A stretch of 59,452 nt of DNA from positions 1 through 59,452 of the forward strand of contig JALHOT010000019.1 of the NCBI GenBank assembly GCA_022842845.1. Direction: 5' to 3'. The position numbers and the translations under genes are program-made. Source of the stretch: Cyclobacteriaceae bacterium (GTDB lineage: Bacteria; Bacteroidota; Bacteroidia; Cytophagales; Cyclobacteriaceae). This document shows, one piece after another, positions 26,701 through 34,532 of this stretch (position 1 is its first letter; each line of letters opens with the position of its first letter). Under the pieces are notes generated by a model, which was given only the letters and a program-made list of their open reading frames with translations, was not told the origin of the DNA and did not search any database.

Positions 26701-27933
26701 GGTTTTGTGCTGGGCGATCAAGATCCTGATATTAGAAAGGTTGCCGGCAGGAATGGATGGCTAACCACCTCTACATCCATGTCTAATTTTTTCACCCAAA
26801 CCAAGAGCACTAACCTGAGTGGCCGTGCCAGCATAGAACCAGCTGCTGATTTCAAAATTCAACTTGATGCAAGACGTGAAAATTCAGAAACCTATACTGA
26901 GATCTATCGCTATGAAGATGCCTCTAACGGTTACGAATCCTTAAGCCCAACACGCAGGGGCAGCTACAGAATTTCTACCATTATGATCAACACCTCGTTC
27001 TATAAGAGCAATGGAGAAACAGTATCGGAAGTATTTCAACAATTCGAAAAAAATCTGATAGCAACCAGAAGTAAATTTGCGGCCATTACGGGCCGTGAAG
27101 AATATGACACTACTTCACAGGATGTTCTCATTCCTGCTTTTATCGCAGCGTATACCGGTAAGGATATCAATACCATGGGTTTATCGCCATTTCCGCAAAC
27201 GCCTCTACCCAACTGGCGCATCGATTATACAGGCTTAAACAAAATCAAATTCTTTAGTAATATTTTTCAGTCTATTACTATATCTCATGCTTATCAGTCA
27301 TCTTATGCCGTTACTGAGTACATCAACTCTCAACGTTATAATGACGCTGGCTTCAATGGACTCAGCAGACCCATTACTGAATACAATAATGGTTTTTACG
27401 GCAGTCAGCTAAATGAACAGGGGGATCTTATACCTGTTTACGTGATCACAGGCGTTACGATGTCAGAACAGTTCTCCCCTCTGATTGGAATTAACATGCG
27501 CACCAAGAGCCGTGTGTCGGCCAGGGTTGAGTATAAAACCAAGCGCGACCTGGCCCTGAACGTATCTAATGCACAGGTAACAGAAGCCATTGCCAAAGAT
27601 GTAGCCATGGAGCTGGGCTATACCAAGAATAATTTAAAGCTGCCCTTCCGGTCGCAAGGTAGAACATTGGTGCTCAAAAATGATGTAACCTTCCGCATGA
27701 ACCTGACGGTATCAGACACCCGCACGCTGCAACGCAAAATTGACGAAGAGAATCTCTTTACCAGCGGCAACATTAACTTTCAGCTCAGGCCCAATATCAG
27801 CTATGCGGTTAATCAAAAGCTGCAGGTGCAGATGTATTTTGAGCGCACAGTAAACGATCCTAAGGTTTCTAATGCTTTCCGCAGGTCAACTTCGCGTTTT
27901 GGAGCCCAAATAAGATTTAATTTGGCTCAGTAA
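20710..27933 (+). CDS. sprA: Type IX secretion system outer-membrane translocon protein SprA
   Basis: The 2407-residue protein is the full-length SprA/Sov translocon of T9SS. It has a signal peptide (about 1-29, ending ARAQ) and then the huge 36-stranded outer-membrane barrel region characteristic of the family. Recognisable stretches include GEGASYIDDFENSATPYTLM and GWDGSPNTVERSVF. It forms the pore through which cargo with a C-terminal sorting domain, such as the protein at 2707, leaves the cell, and in many relatives it is also needed for gliding. Translation appears to start at TTG, four bases after ruvA; no ATG occurs before the signal-peptide hydrophobic core. No other T9SS core gene is visible in the window. 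Confidence 0.96.
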   Translation: MSFTIRTTYFIYSATLLLMFGQSFNARAQRIRQDTTRSKRQPIFRFSDRYGDPFSSPANESPLFLKDPSLKSIDVEIDTGLNYTIYEKIGTINYRPITTMSFKEFKRFQEQQQLKNYWKSQSKAASGESEVAGKGFVPKLYVSPVLDRLFGSSYVELIPRGFVTLDFGGEFQKINNPAIPIRQQRNGGFVFDQQISMNVTGKVGEKLAVTANFDNQNSFDFQNNFKVEYTGYKEDILKKLELGNVSLPLNNTLIQGAQNLFGIKAQMQFGKLTATTVASTQRGKVSSIDIPGGSNGQGRPFQLIASGYDENRHFFLGHFFRDNYTRWLATPPNIISGVNITRIEVYVLNRNNDTQTQRNVIGLMDLAEGRRIYNSAVSTNNSTSPNSNDANNLFAQVLGIPSRNSDEIANTLDNLFSVNKPTGYNSNGLDYEKMNVARKLAPTEFTFHPQLGYISLTRRLQNDEALAVAYEYSYNGVVYKVGELSEDYSNLKDDESIFLKLLRPRKIAIRDGQNRIIPTWELMMRNIYSLNVNQLSREGFELRAIYRDDRTGIDNPQLQEGSRVRNRQLIEILGLDRLNPSGDPQRDGNFDYVENLTIVSKEGLIIFPYLEPFSQALRDAFKGENNEDFLIAKYAFDTLYRTTKAEAELITTKNKFFLVGRYNAGSAQEIMIPGFGVSQGSVRVYAGGMPLQEGIDYQVDYTFGRVTILNASILNSGKNISVQYEQNDPFSFQTRTLVGTRLDYRLSEDVNIGGTLLYYNERQQLTRNQIGTEPARNVQYGLDLSMRKNSRMLTKMVDALPIIQTKEQSSFTFTGEFAQLLPGTSNRTDGEGASYIDDFENSATPYTLMSPLGWRLAATPETFESEYDPSAGATDDIRAGFKRAKLAWYQIDNQFYRNVGRFKPENITDKDLQNHYIRSVGPNEIFAGFQAQQGNFFEQIFDLAYYPQERGPYNYNPDLTNEGLLRNPKSNWAGITTAFRTEVDFDKANIEYIEMWMLDPFIKTDNGRVIDGRLNKFNETGGKLILQLGSISEDVQRDGKHAFEQGLPANGVESGEASKNNWGYVTSKQFVVNAFDNEPASRTNQDVGWDGSPNTVERSVFADSYINQLPSSLNPDVRTKIEQDPSADDFKYFLGNDYDNANAKLFERYKNFNGLDGNSPIITGNDAVTPSSTNLPDNEDLNADNTLNELEEYYQYTLDLRPGQLDIGRGYIVDKITRLATGTGNEDELVTWYLFRIPVRQPESKYGEISGFKSIRYARLILTDFEEPVVLRMAKFRMVGSRWRRYEASLLEGGLVETPEPAVEDFTVSTVNIEENSAGDDKKSPYVVPPGVIRDRDITSPINRQLNEQSIQMCMDELKDSDARAIYKNVEMDFFNYGRVKMFIHANSNATDGELYAFLRLGNDPDQNYYEIAIPLKISNPLDRDPRGVWPEENEIDIALDELYALKVERDRNNFSLSQSYPLNGPKQVGKHLIRIFGRPDLAGVRSILIGVRNPQTVDQRSYQICLWANELRLSDFNRQAGYALNTALTAKLADFATVSGTLRYNTFGFGSISSKISERAREERTAYDLTATVNADKLLPGNHGIKIPMLVSYQNTTIKPQYDPANPDLKIQAALASYETEAERDAYLNTIRDVEERRGLNFTNVRKTKVKKDAKSHIYDIENFSFSYAYAEASRKSFTLKESTQRMYKGGVAYTFSPKATGIEPFKNAKALSSPYLKLIKDFNFSLLPSSLSFRADLDRSFSKIIYRNDGFESSPNYLKYFTFNRAYNMRWNLSKGLSLDYSARANAIIDEFDTDPTGGYSQVLDREVTAQEYRDSVTTNLKKLGRMKNFDQSITANYVLPLDKLPFTDWLGAEYRHSVNYSWRAGPINKPDALVRPGEQDIADSLDFKNTLQNSREQQLSGKVDLVKLYNKVAFLKRLNTPPPAKPKNAQAKAKPDPADTLPKPSKLLTGIARTLMSVRSINGTYTQNEGTILPGFANSPKFFGMDEAFKSPGWGFVLGDQDPDIRKVAGRNGWLTTSTSMSNFFTQTKSTNLSGRASIEPAADFKIQLDARRENSETYTEIYRYEDASNGYESLSPTRRGSYRISTIMINTSFYKSNGETVSEVFQQFEKNLIATRSKFAAITGREEYDTTSQDVLIPAFIAAYTGKDINTMGLSPFPQTPLPNWRIDYTGLNKIKFFSNIFQSITISHAYQSSYAVTEYINSQRYNDAGFNGLSRPITEYNNGFYGSQLNEQGDLIPVYVITGVTMSEQFSPLIGINMRTKSRVSARVEYKTKRDLALNVSNAQVTEAIAKDVAMELGYTKNNLKLPFRSQGRTLVLKNDVTFRMNLTVSDTRTLQRKIDEENLFTSGNINFQLRPNISYAVNQKLQVQMYFERTVNDPKVSNAFRRSTSRFGAQIRFNLAQ

Positions 27934-27951
27934 TTAATTGGCCGAAGAGGG

Positions 27952-27980
27952 TTGTCAATCATCAATTGTCCTTAATTTTG
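27952..27980 (+). promoter_or_regulatory. Promoter of gcvH (TTG-N18-TAATTTTG)
   Basis: TTG at 27952-27954 and an exact TAATTTTG at 27973-27980 are 18 bases apart, and the ATG of gcvH follows at 28001. The position excludes the upstream alternative start at 27938. Confidence 0.65.
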
Positions 27981-28000
27981 GCGGATCAAACTTAAGTATC

Positions 28001-28375
28001 ATGAAAATTCCTGACGGACTCCAGTACACCAAAGACCACGAGTGGGTTAAAATTGAAGGCAACACTGCCACAGTAGGTATTACCGATTTTGCGCAAGGCG
28101 AATTGGGCGATATCGTTTATGTTGATATTAACACCGTTGGTCAGGAGATTAGCCACGGAGATGTGTTTGGAACGGTAGAAGCCGTAAAGACCGTTTCTGA
28201 CCTTTATATGCCGATTGCCGGCAAAGTGCTTGAGGTAAACGCAGCATTGGAAGGAAATCCAGAGAAAGTAAACGAAGATCCATATGGCGCAGGCTGGATG
28301 GTGAAAGTAGAGATCAAAGGATCGGCAGCTGATTTACTTTCTGCTGCTCAATACAAGGAACTTATTGGTAAATAA
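28001..28375 (+). CDS. gcvH: Glycine cleavage system H protein
   Basis: The 124-residue protein is a complete lipoyl carrier of the glycine cleavage system. The lipoylated residue is Lys63 in [15 protein letters not shown], and the family landmarks HEWVKIEG and [10 protein letters not shown] are present. It carries the aminomethyl intermediate between the P, T and L proteins in the cytoplasm. It is followed after 68 bases by lipA, whose product makes the lipoyl group, so the two genes probably share a transcript. gcvP and gcvT are elsewhere. Confidence 0.96.
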   Translation: MKIPDGLQYTKDHEWVKIEGNTATVGITDFAQGELGDIVYVDINTVGQEISHGDVFGTVEAVKTVSDLYMPIAGKVLEVNAALEGNPEKVNEDPYGAGWMVKVEIKGSAADLLSAAQYKELIGK

Positions 28376-28386
28376 TTAGTTAATAT

Positions 28387-28420
28387 GATCTGATGAGGGC
28401 TTCTTCGCCACCGTCAGATC
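28387..28420 (+). other. Hairpin between gcvH and lipA
   Basis: GATCTGA (28387-28393) pairs with TCAGATC (28414-28420), with a short inner GGC/GCC stem. No T-tract follows, so it is not a normal terminator; it may mark a processing site or reduce read-through into lipA. Confidence 0.45.
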
Positions 28421-28443
28421 CTAACAATTATCATTAGTTAAGC

Positions 28444-29328
28444 ATGATCGAACTGCCTGTTATCGCTCCTGAAAACCGCAAAAGAAAGCCAGACTGGTTA
28501 CGCGTAAAGCTTCCGGTGGGGCCAGAATATGCGAATGTTCGCAAAATTGTAGATGGCCACAAGCTGCATACCATTTGCGAAAGCGGCAATTGCCCAAATA
28601 TGGGTGAATGTTGGGGGGCTGGCACAGCTACTTTCATGATTTTAGGTAATGTTTGCACCAGGAGTTGCACCTTTTGTGCAGTGGCCACCGGCCGCCCTAC
28701 CGAATATGATACTGCTGAACCTCAGCGTGTTGCTGAGGCGATCAAATTAATGGGTGTTAAACATGCGGTCATCACTTCCGTAAACCGCGATGAATTGAAA
28801 GATCGCGGGGCTGAAGTATGGTACCATACCGTAGTTGAAACAAAAAAATTATCACCAGAAACCACCATCGAAACCTTGATCCCGGATGTTAAAGGCAACT
28901 GGGATGCCCTTTACCGAATGATTGAGGGAGGACAAGAGGTGGTGAGCCATAACATGGAAACGGTGGAACGCATGTACAGACGCGTGAGACCACAAGCCAA
29001 ATACGAACGCAGTCTTGAAGAAATCAAACGCATTCGCGAAGCGGGCAAGCGCACCAAGTCTGGCATTATGTTAGGCGTTGGCGAAACCAAAGAGGAGGTT
29101 TTCAAAGCGATGGACGACTTAGTGACCAATGGTTTAATGATTTTAACTTTAGGACAGTATCTGCAGCCAACCAAAATGCACCTCGAAGTAGCGGAATACA
29201 TACATCCGGATACTTTTGCGATGTATAAAGAAGAAGGATTGAAACGCGGGCTGAAATATGTAGAATCAGGTCCGCTGGTTCGCTCCTCCTATCATGCCGA
29301 AAAGCATGTACATGTTCCATTTGATTAA
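28444..29328 (+). CDS. lipA: Lipoyl synthase
   Basis: The 294-residue radical SAM enzyme inserts two sulfur atoms into octanoyl groups on lipoyl domains. Both iron-sulfur sites are visible: the auxiliary cluster cysteines 45, 50 and 56 ([12 protein letters not shown]) and the SAM cluster cysteines 71, 75 and 78 (CTRSCTFC). The C-terminal RSSYHAEK (280-287) holds the serine ligand of the auxiliary cluster. Its likely substrates include GcvH encoded just upstream and the E2 protein at 38108. Length is normal for the family. Confidence 0.97.
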   Translation: MIELPVIAPENRKRKPDWLRVKLPVGPEYANVRKIVDGHKLHTICESGNCPNMGECWGAGTATFMILGNVCTRSCTFCAVATGRPTEYDTAEPQRVAEAIKLMGVKHAVITSVNRDELKDRGAEVWYHTVVETKKLSPETTIETLIPDVKGNWDALYRMIEGGQEVVSHNMETVERMYRRVRPQAKYERSLEEIKRIREAGKRTKSGIMLGVGETKEEVFKAMDDLVTNGLMILTLGQYLQPTKMHLEVAEYIHPDTFAMYKEEGLKRGLKYVESGPLVRSSYHAEKHVHVPFD

Positions 29329-29401
29329 CCATTAGGCTGGTCAACATTAATCAGCCTTACTATATCTCAGATTTCTAGGTCTATCTTTAAATTTACATGC
29401 T

Positions 29402-29866
29402 ATGTCATTACTGGTAGCGTTATTAATTCTTGCAGGGATAATCCTGGTTATTGTTGAGGTTATCTTTATACCTGGCACCACCGTGGTAGGCATAGCCGGA
29501 GTTGTTTTGGCTATTGCCGGCATTGGCTTCAGTTATTGGGAATTTGGCAGTACCATTGGCTTTTATACCCTGATCTCAACATTCACCGTTTTTGGTATCC
29601 TGATTTATTATGCCTTTAGAAGTAACTCGTGGGATAAACTCGCCCTCAAAACCAGTATCAACAGCAAAAACAACGAAGGTTTTCTAGAAAGCTTCCTTGT
29701 AGGCACTGAAGGCATTTGTTTATCGGCCCTCAGGCCCGTGGGGAAAGCAGAGTTTGGAGGCAGGGCCGTAGAAGTAACTTCGCAGGAGGGCTATATAGAA
29801 ACAGGTAGTCGTGTTCGGATAAAAGAAGTTAGCGCAGCCCGGATTATTGTAGAGCAAATAGCGTAA
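29402..29866 (+). CDS. NfeD-like membrane protein
   Basis: The 154-residue protein has three or so hydrophobic segments in the first 75 residues and a small C-terminal OB-like soluble domain (about 95-154, LVGTEGICLSALRPVGKAEF then VEVTSQEGYIETGSRVRI). This is the short NfeD form without a ClpP-like protease domain. Short NfeD proteins are normally encoded next to flotillin genes, and floA follows after 56 bases. They are thought to act together on membrane microdomains. Confidence 0.85.
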   Translation: MSLLVALLILAGIILVIVEVIFIPGTTVVGIAGVVLAIAGIGFSYWEFGSTIGFYTLISTFTVFGILIYYAFRSNSWDKLALKTSINSKNNEGFLESFLVGTEGICLSALRPVGKAEFGGRAVEVTSQEGYIETGSRVRIKEVSAARIIVEQIA

Positions 29867-29922
29867 CTTCGACCTCAATTTATTTTGATTAACATTTGAG
29901 CAAAGTATAAACTAATAACCCT

Positions 29923-30903
29923 ATGGATTTAGCATTACTGTTTTTTGTTTTTGGAGGGATCGTCTTCTTCTTCGTATTCCTCTATTTCTTCCCCATAAGC
30001 CTGTGGATTACCGCCCGTTTTTCAGGCGTTAAAGTCGGGCTTTTTGAACTTGTCTTCATGCGTATTCGAAAAGTGCCGCCTCATGTGGTGGTAGACTCTC
30101 TCATCACGGCTACTAAGGCAGGTTTACAAGTAACCTCCACTGATTTGGAAACCCACTATTTAGCAGGTGGAAATGTGCCTAAGGTAATTCGCGCACTAAT
30201 CTCTGCCGAAAAAGCCAATATCGTGATGGATTTTAAGCAAGCCACTGCCATTGATTTGGCAGGTCGCGATGTGTTTGAAGCGGTGCAGATTTCCGTTAAT
30301 CCAAAAGTGATCACAACCCCTAAGGTAGCTGCTGTTGCTGCCGATGGTATTCAAGTTATTGCGATTGCTCGTGTTACAGTGCGCGCCTCCATTTCTCAAT
30401 TAATTGGTGGTGCCGGTGAAGAGACCATTCTGGCACGTGTTGGTGAGGGTATCGTAACCTCTATCGGTTCAGCTAAATCACACAAAGAAGTGCTCGAAAA
30501 TCCTGATAAGATTTCAAAACTCGTTTTATCAAGAGGTTTGGATTCAGGCACTGCCTTCCAGATTCTATCTATTGATATTGCTGACGTAGATGTGGGAGCA
30601 AACATTGGGGCAAAGCTACAGATAGACCAGGCGAGTGCCGACTTGAAAGTGGCAGAAGCTAAAGCTGAAGAGCGTAGAGCCATGGCGGTTGCAGTAGAAC
30701 AGGAAATGAAAGCCAAAGCCCAGGAAGCCCGTGCGAAAGTAATTGAAGCCGAGGCAGAAATTCCCAAATCAATTGCCGCAGCTTTTATCAATGGCAACTT
30801 AGGTGTGATGGATTATTATAAAATGCAAAACGTGCAAGCTGATACAGAAATGCGTCAATCTATTTCTGGTTCAGGCAAGGGCGGAACAACTACTGCTAAG
30901 TAA
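29923..30903 (+). CDS. floA: Flotillin-like protein FloA
   Basis: The 326-residue protein has an N-terminal membrane hairpin or anchor (about 5-28), an SPFH/band-7 domain and an Ala/Glu/Lys-rich coiled coil (about 225-295, [20 protein letters not shown]). Blocks such as [20 protein letters not shown] match bacterial FloA (YqfA). FloA assembles into ordered membrane patches that host signalling and secretion proteins. It is paired with the NfeD gene upstream and ends at a strong terminator. Confidence 0.93.
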   Translation: MDLALLFFVFGGIVFFFVFLYFFPISLWITARFSGVKVGLFELVFMRIRKVPPHVVVDSLITATKAGLQVTSTDLETHYLAGGNVPKVIRALISAEKANIVMDFKQATAIDLAGRDVFEAVQISVNPKVITTPKVAAVAADGIQVIAIARVTVRASISQLIGGAGEETILARVGEGIVTSIGSAKSHKEVLENPDKISKLVLSRGLDSGTAFQILSIDIADVDVGANIGAKLQIDQASADLKVAEAKAEERRAMAVAVEQEMKAKAQEARAKVIEAEAEIPKSIAAAFINGNLGVMDYYKMQNVQADTEMRQSISGSGKGGTTTAK

Positions 30904-30927
30904 GAGACAGAATCCAATTAATATAAG

Positions 30928-30954
30928 AAGGCCGGTGTTTCACCGGCCTTTTTG
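30928..30954 (+). terminator. Intrinsic terminator after floA
   Basis: AAGGCCGGTG pairs perfectly with CACCGGCCTT around a TTT loop and runs into a T-rich tail. It closes the nfeD-floA unit. Nothing recognisable lies from here to 31066. Confidence 0.93.
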
Positions 30955-31066
30955 TTTTTTTTACCACGATAGCCATCGGACCTTAATCTAGGACAAGATT
31001 TCTCTCTGTTATGCGATTAAACCTATATCAAGCGAACCATTTGGTCTACCCTTGGTTTTAGATAGC

Positions 31067-31498
31067 ATGACTACATTAAATACAGAATTGATTAGAGAGA
31101 AAGCCTTCAAACATGCCAACATCTTGCGTGTTACAGAGGAGCCTGGCATAATGGTGGTAGAGGCTACAACATCTTATATTCCTATTGAGGAATTTAAAGC
31201 AATTTTTAATTACATAGGTGAAAGTATCAAGCAACAACCTATCAATAAACTCATCTTCGACAAAAGAAAATTAACTGTCTTTCACCAGCCTTCTATGGAG
31301 TGGTACTTCGTTGAGTGGAAAGAGAAGATGTATGACTTTGGTCTTAAGACCCATCGTAAAATTTTACCGAATGATGAAGTCTTTAAGCAAAGTGTAAAAA
31401 TCGGCCGCGAGAAAATAAAATCCATATTCCCGAATGGTAAGTACACACTGATGGATATCCAATATTCGGATTCGATTAAAGAGGCCATAGAAAAATAA
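31067..31498 (+). CDS. Hypothetical protein, possible STAS/SpoIIAA-like fold
   Basis: The product of 143 residues has no signal peptide or membrane segment. It alternates short strands and helices: VTEEPGIMVVEATTSYIPIE, then INKLIFDKRKLTVFHQPSME, then a helix around WYFVEWKEKMYDFGL. This order and length resemble STAS-like proteins of Bacteroidota, but I see no decisive motif and would not name it. A TTG at 31052 is a possible but less likely start. The next gene begins 16 bases after the stop, so they may form a small operon. Confidence 0.6.
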   Translation: MTTLNTELIREKAFKHANILRVTEEPGIMVVEATTSYIPIEEFKAIFNYIGESIKQQPINKLIFDKRKLTVFHQPSMEWYFVEWKEKMYDFGLKTHRKILPNDEVFKQSVKIGREKIKSIFPNGKYTLMDIQYSDSIKEAIEK

Positions 31499-31514
31499 TA
31501 TCCTGAACCCCAGT

Positions 31515-31883
31515 ATGGACGAGGTAACACGAAAAGTGTGTGAAGATATTTTAAGGGAAAAGATTCTTTCGCTTCAAAGTGACTATGAACAAAAAATTGC
31601 GGCCCTGGAAGAAGAGCACCTGGCAGCATTAGCGCAGGTAAAAGTAAGCGAAGCACTGAAGCGCAAATCCCTCGAAACGGAACATCAGGAAAAGCTTGAG
31701 GCTTTGCAAAAAGAGTTCTGCCAAAAAACAAAAGCCCTGGAAGAAGAAATCAATTTCCTGAACGAGCGTCACGATTCTCAAAGGCTCATGCTCAGCGACA
31801 CACTCTCGTATGTTCAAAAGCTGGAAAAAGAATTGGACAACTTAAAGAAACTGATTGCTAAGGGTGACCAGCCGGTATGCTGA
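31515..31883 (+). CDS. Small coiled-coil protein, unknown
   Basis: The 122-residue product is almost wholly predicted coiled coil: heptads run from about residue 10 to 115 (SDYEQKIAALEEEHLAALAQ, LEKELDNLKKLIAKG), with two or three cysteines and no hydrophobic core or signal peptide. It probably forms a dimer or scaffolds a partner. It is 16 bases downstream of the previous hypothetical gene. Its last 26 bases overlap the end of the convergent histidine kinase gene. Confidence 0.6.
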   Translation: MDEVTRKVCEDILREKILSLQSDYEQKIAALEEEHLAALAQVKVSEALKRKSLETEHQEKLEALQKEFCQKTKALEEEINFLNERHDSQRLMLSDTLSYVQKLEKELDNLKKLIAKGDQPVC

Positions 31884-32709
31884 GCACAACCTTGAGCCCT
31901 GCTGGTAATGGCTCCAGGGTTACCTCTCCCCCTAATCTGTTCGCTATTTTTTTTACCATGTACAAGCCAAGACCGGTTCCTTTAGATTTTTCGGAGCCCC
32001 TGTAAAAAATTTCGAAAGCTCTCTGCTGAACCTCCTCTGTCATTCCTTCTCCATTATCAACAATTTCGATTTTCAGGCTTTTATCAAAAATATTCCCCTT
32101 AATGCTTATCCGTGGTTTTTCATCCCTTCTGAAAATAATGGCATTGGTCAACAGAGCCTTTAAGGCTTCGCTTAATAAAATTGGATCAGTTTTAATGACT
32201 AATTCACTGTCTATGTCAAGTGTAAAAGTAACATCACCAAAGCCTTGAAGATATTGTAGCCCTTGTTTGGCATTTTGTACCAAAGCAGTGACTGAGATTT
32301 TCTCGTAGTATACCTCATCCAACGAAGCCTGCGTAAAGAGAGACAATGATTTTAACAGGTCGTTCATCTGTTGCATGGAAAGTTCAATGCGATGCACATA
32401 TTCTTTCAATACAGGCGACATAGGCTCCATCTTAAGCAGATGTACAATGCCAAGCGTGGAAGTAACGGGTGTTTTGAAATCATGAGAAGCTCTGTATACC
32501 AACTGATCTAACTCCTGATTACGCTCTTGCAATTCAGCCAGGGTTTCATTCAGGTAATTGTTCTTCTTTACCAATTCTTCAATAGCGGCAGTAAGCTCTT
32601 CCTTCTGCGCTTCTATCTCTTCAGTTCTTTCATTAAGCTCTCTTTCAAAAGCCAGCAATTGTGCTTTTTGATGTTCTAAATCAGAAGTAGTATCGGCTTT
32701 CTCAATCAT
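31858..32709 (-). CDS. Soluble sensor histidine kinase without sensor domain
   Basis: The 283-residue protein starts with a coiled coil (about 10-70, LEHQKAQLLAFERELNERTE), followed by the HisKA helix pair with the phospho-acceptor His76 in YRASHDFKTPVTS and a HATPase domain (about 165-280). The ATP-binding boxes are LLTNAIIF (N), DNGEGM (G1) and GTGLGLYMVKKI (G2). There is no membrane segment or PAS/GAF sensor, so input must come from a partner bound to the coiled coil. No response regulator is adjacent. It is convergent with the coiled-coil gene at 31515. Confidence 0.88.
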   Translation of the reverse strand: MIEKADTTSDLEHQKAQLLAFERELNERTEEIEAQKEELTAAIEELVKKNNYLNETLAELQERNQELDQLVYRASHDFKTPVTSTLGIVHLLKMEPMSPVLKEYVHRIELSMQQMNDLLKSLSLFTQASLDEVYYEKISVTALVQNAKQGLQYLQGFGDVTFTLDIDSELVIKTDPILLSEALKALLTNAIIFRRDEKPRISIKGNIFDKSLKIEIVDNGEGMTEEVQQRAFEIFYRGSEKSKGTGLGLYMVKKIANRLGGEVTLEPLPAGLKVVLSIPAGHP

Positions 32710-32784
32710 GGACAGATTATATATGATAAGGGAAAGGGCGATGCAAATCTCATCATAATCACGGCAACTCCAATCCCATTCATC

Positions 32785-32820
32785 AAAAAAGGTCAGCCTT
32801 GCACAGACTGACCTTTTTTT
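32785..32820. terminator. Bidirectional-looking intrinsic terminator
   Basis: AAAAAAGGTCAG pairs with CTGACCTTTTTT around a loop of about 11 bases, with a longer T-run after it. It lies in the gap between the kinase start and the end of the PaaN gene. The PaaN gene reads towards it on the minus strand, where it also has a U-rich end. Confidence 0.85.
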
Positions 32821-32840
32821 TATTTAATGATCTTTTAAAC

Positions 32841-34508
32841 CTAAGCCTTTACTGGCTCACGATGACCAACCCAGGTAAATCTTTTATTGATAAATTCCGG
32901 ATTGGTAAAAGATGCATTGCCTGAAGGATTGCCACCTGTTACGTGGTAATCGCTGAAAGCAGCGTTTTGATTCATGTAAATACCACCTGTTAAATTAAAA
33001 GAAACAGGTGTGGCCGCCAGGGCCATTTCATCAGCAATCTTTTCGCGAACGGCAGCATCAGTAGTATAAGCACCACAAGATATAGCACCATGATTCATGG
33101 CCATCTCCTGTGCCAAGGCAATTGATTGATCGGTGTCTTTAGTCTTGATCAACAAGGCTATAGGTCCAAATAATTCCTTACTAAAAACTTCCTTCTTGGA
33201 AGCATCAACTTCCAATAGAGCCGGGGTTGCCACCCTGGCAGTTTTGAACATTGGGTTTTCGAATGTTCTTGATGCCAAAATTACTTTGCCACCCAATTTA
33301 TCTGCTTCAGCAACGCGCTCACTTGTTTTCTTATTTTGTACCGCTCCTAACACAAAGGGGCCTGCCTTAGGGTTGTCTACCAGTCCGTTGATATTATCGG
33401 CCAGTTTTTTGGCAAAGTCATCGAAGGAAAGTATGCCGGCTGGTGTTTTGATACCACTTTCGGGTATGTAGAAATTTTGAGGCGCTGTACACATTTGGCC
33501 GCTGTACAAGGAAAGGGAGAAAGCAAGATTCGCTGCTACTTTATCCGCATCATCCACTGAATCCAGAATGACAGAGTTAACACCTGTCTTCTCTGTAAAC
33601 ACCGCCTTGCCATGTAAACCTTCCAGGTAAGAACCGAAAACAGAGTTGCCGGTGAAGTCAATCAGCTTAACATCTTTGTGCTCTGCCAATTCCTTTGTAA
33701 TCATCTTATCAAAAGTATCAACACCAAGCTGACAGATAGTGGGATCAAGGTTATTCTCTACCAATACTTTCTGAAGTTCTGCTACAACGATGGCTATTGG
33801 TAAAATAGCTCCTGGGTGCGGCTTAATAACAACAGGGTTTCCTGTAATTAAACTTGCATACATACCAGGAACCGTATTCCATGTGGGAAAGGTTGAACAA
33901 CCAATTACGACAGAAACGCCTTTAGGTACAGCTCTCCACTCTTTGGTTAACTGAATGTTGAACTTGCCCATGGGTTTATCCCACAGTGCTGTTTTAGGGA
34001 AACGCTGCAACTCTTCATAACCGGCAGCAATAGCTTCCAAAGCTCTGTCAGCTGCGTGGGGACCCGAGGCCTGAAAGGCCATCATATACCCTTGACCAGT
34101 AGTGTGCATGGTTGCGTAAGCTATTTCAAAGAATCGCGCCTTCATGCGCTCTAATGATTCCATTAAAATACCGGCACGGTCTTCTACACTTATCTTTCTC
34201 CAGGCATGAAATGCTCCTTTAGATTTTTCAATGAGCGTTAAGGCTGAATAGCTTGGATATGAAATATTCAGTTTGTCTTGGAGGTAGGGCGATTCCTCCT
34301 GTCCAGCCCATCCTTCCGGATTGCTTTGTTTTAATTCTTCAAACTTCTTACCGAGGGCAGCTTTGAATTTAGCTTGTCCATCTGCATCGGCCGTTTCACC
34401 ATAAATGGCCGGGGCCGGATGCTCAGGAAATGCAGCGTAGAAGGTACGGTTGTGTAAAGCACTTATCGCTTTGTCTAAAGTCTGTTGGTGTTTGCTGTAT
34501 AAAGTCAT
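32841..34508 (-). CDS. paaN: PaaN-type aldehyde dehydrogenase (phenylacetate degradation)
   Basis: The 555-residue aldehyde-dehydrogenase-fold protein matches the PaaN family: a long N-terminal extension (1-110) before the ALDH core, the cofactor region VIKPHP (Lys229), FTGNS (285-289), Glu306 in VFTEKTGV and the catalytic cysteine Cys340 in SGQMCTAPQ. PaaN-type enzymes oxidise the ring-opened aldehyde intermediate of phenylacetyl-CoA breakdown; in this subgroup there is no fused hydratase domain. No paaABCDE genes are nearby, so it may work with pathway genes elsewhere or on another aldehyde. Confidence 0.88.
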   Translation of the reverse strand: MTLYSKHQQTLDKAISALHNRTFYAAFPEHPAPAIYGETADADGQAKFKAALGKKFEELKQSNPEGWAGQEESPYLQDKLNISYPSYSALTLIEKSKGAFHAWRKISVEDRAGILMESLERMKARFFEIAYATMHTTGQGYMMAFQASGPHAADRALEAIAAGYEELQRFPKTALWDKPMGKFNIQLTKEWRAVPKGVSVVIGCSTFPTWNTVPGMYASLITGNPVVIKPHPGAILPIAIVVAELQKVLVENNLDPTICQLGVDTFDKMITKELAEHKDVKLIDFTGNSVFGSYLEGLHGKAVFTEKTGVNSVILDSVDDADKVAANLAFSLSLYSGQMCTAPQNFYIPESGIKTPAGILSFDDFAKKLADNINGLVDNPKAGPFVLGAVQNKKTSERVAEADKLGGKVILASRTFENPMFKTARVATPALLEVDASKKEVFSKELFGPIALLIKTKDTDQSIALAQEMAMNHGAISCGAYTTDAAVREKIADEMALAATPVSFNLTGGIYMNQNAAFSDYHVTGGNPSGNASFTNPEFINKRFTWVGHREPVKA

Positions 34509-34532
34509 ATGCTTTGTTTCGTTTTTATAATT

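Noticed and set aside
31282-31731. 149-codon minus-strand frame over the two small genes
   Set aside because: It overlaps both better-supported plus-strand genes and has no domain or start context.
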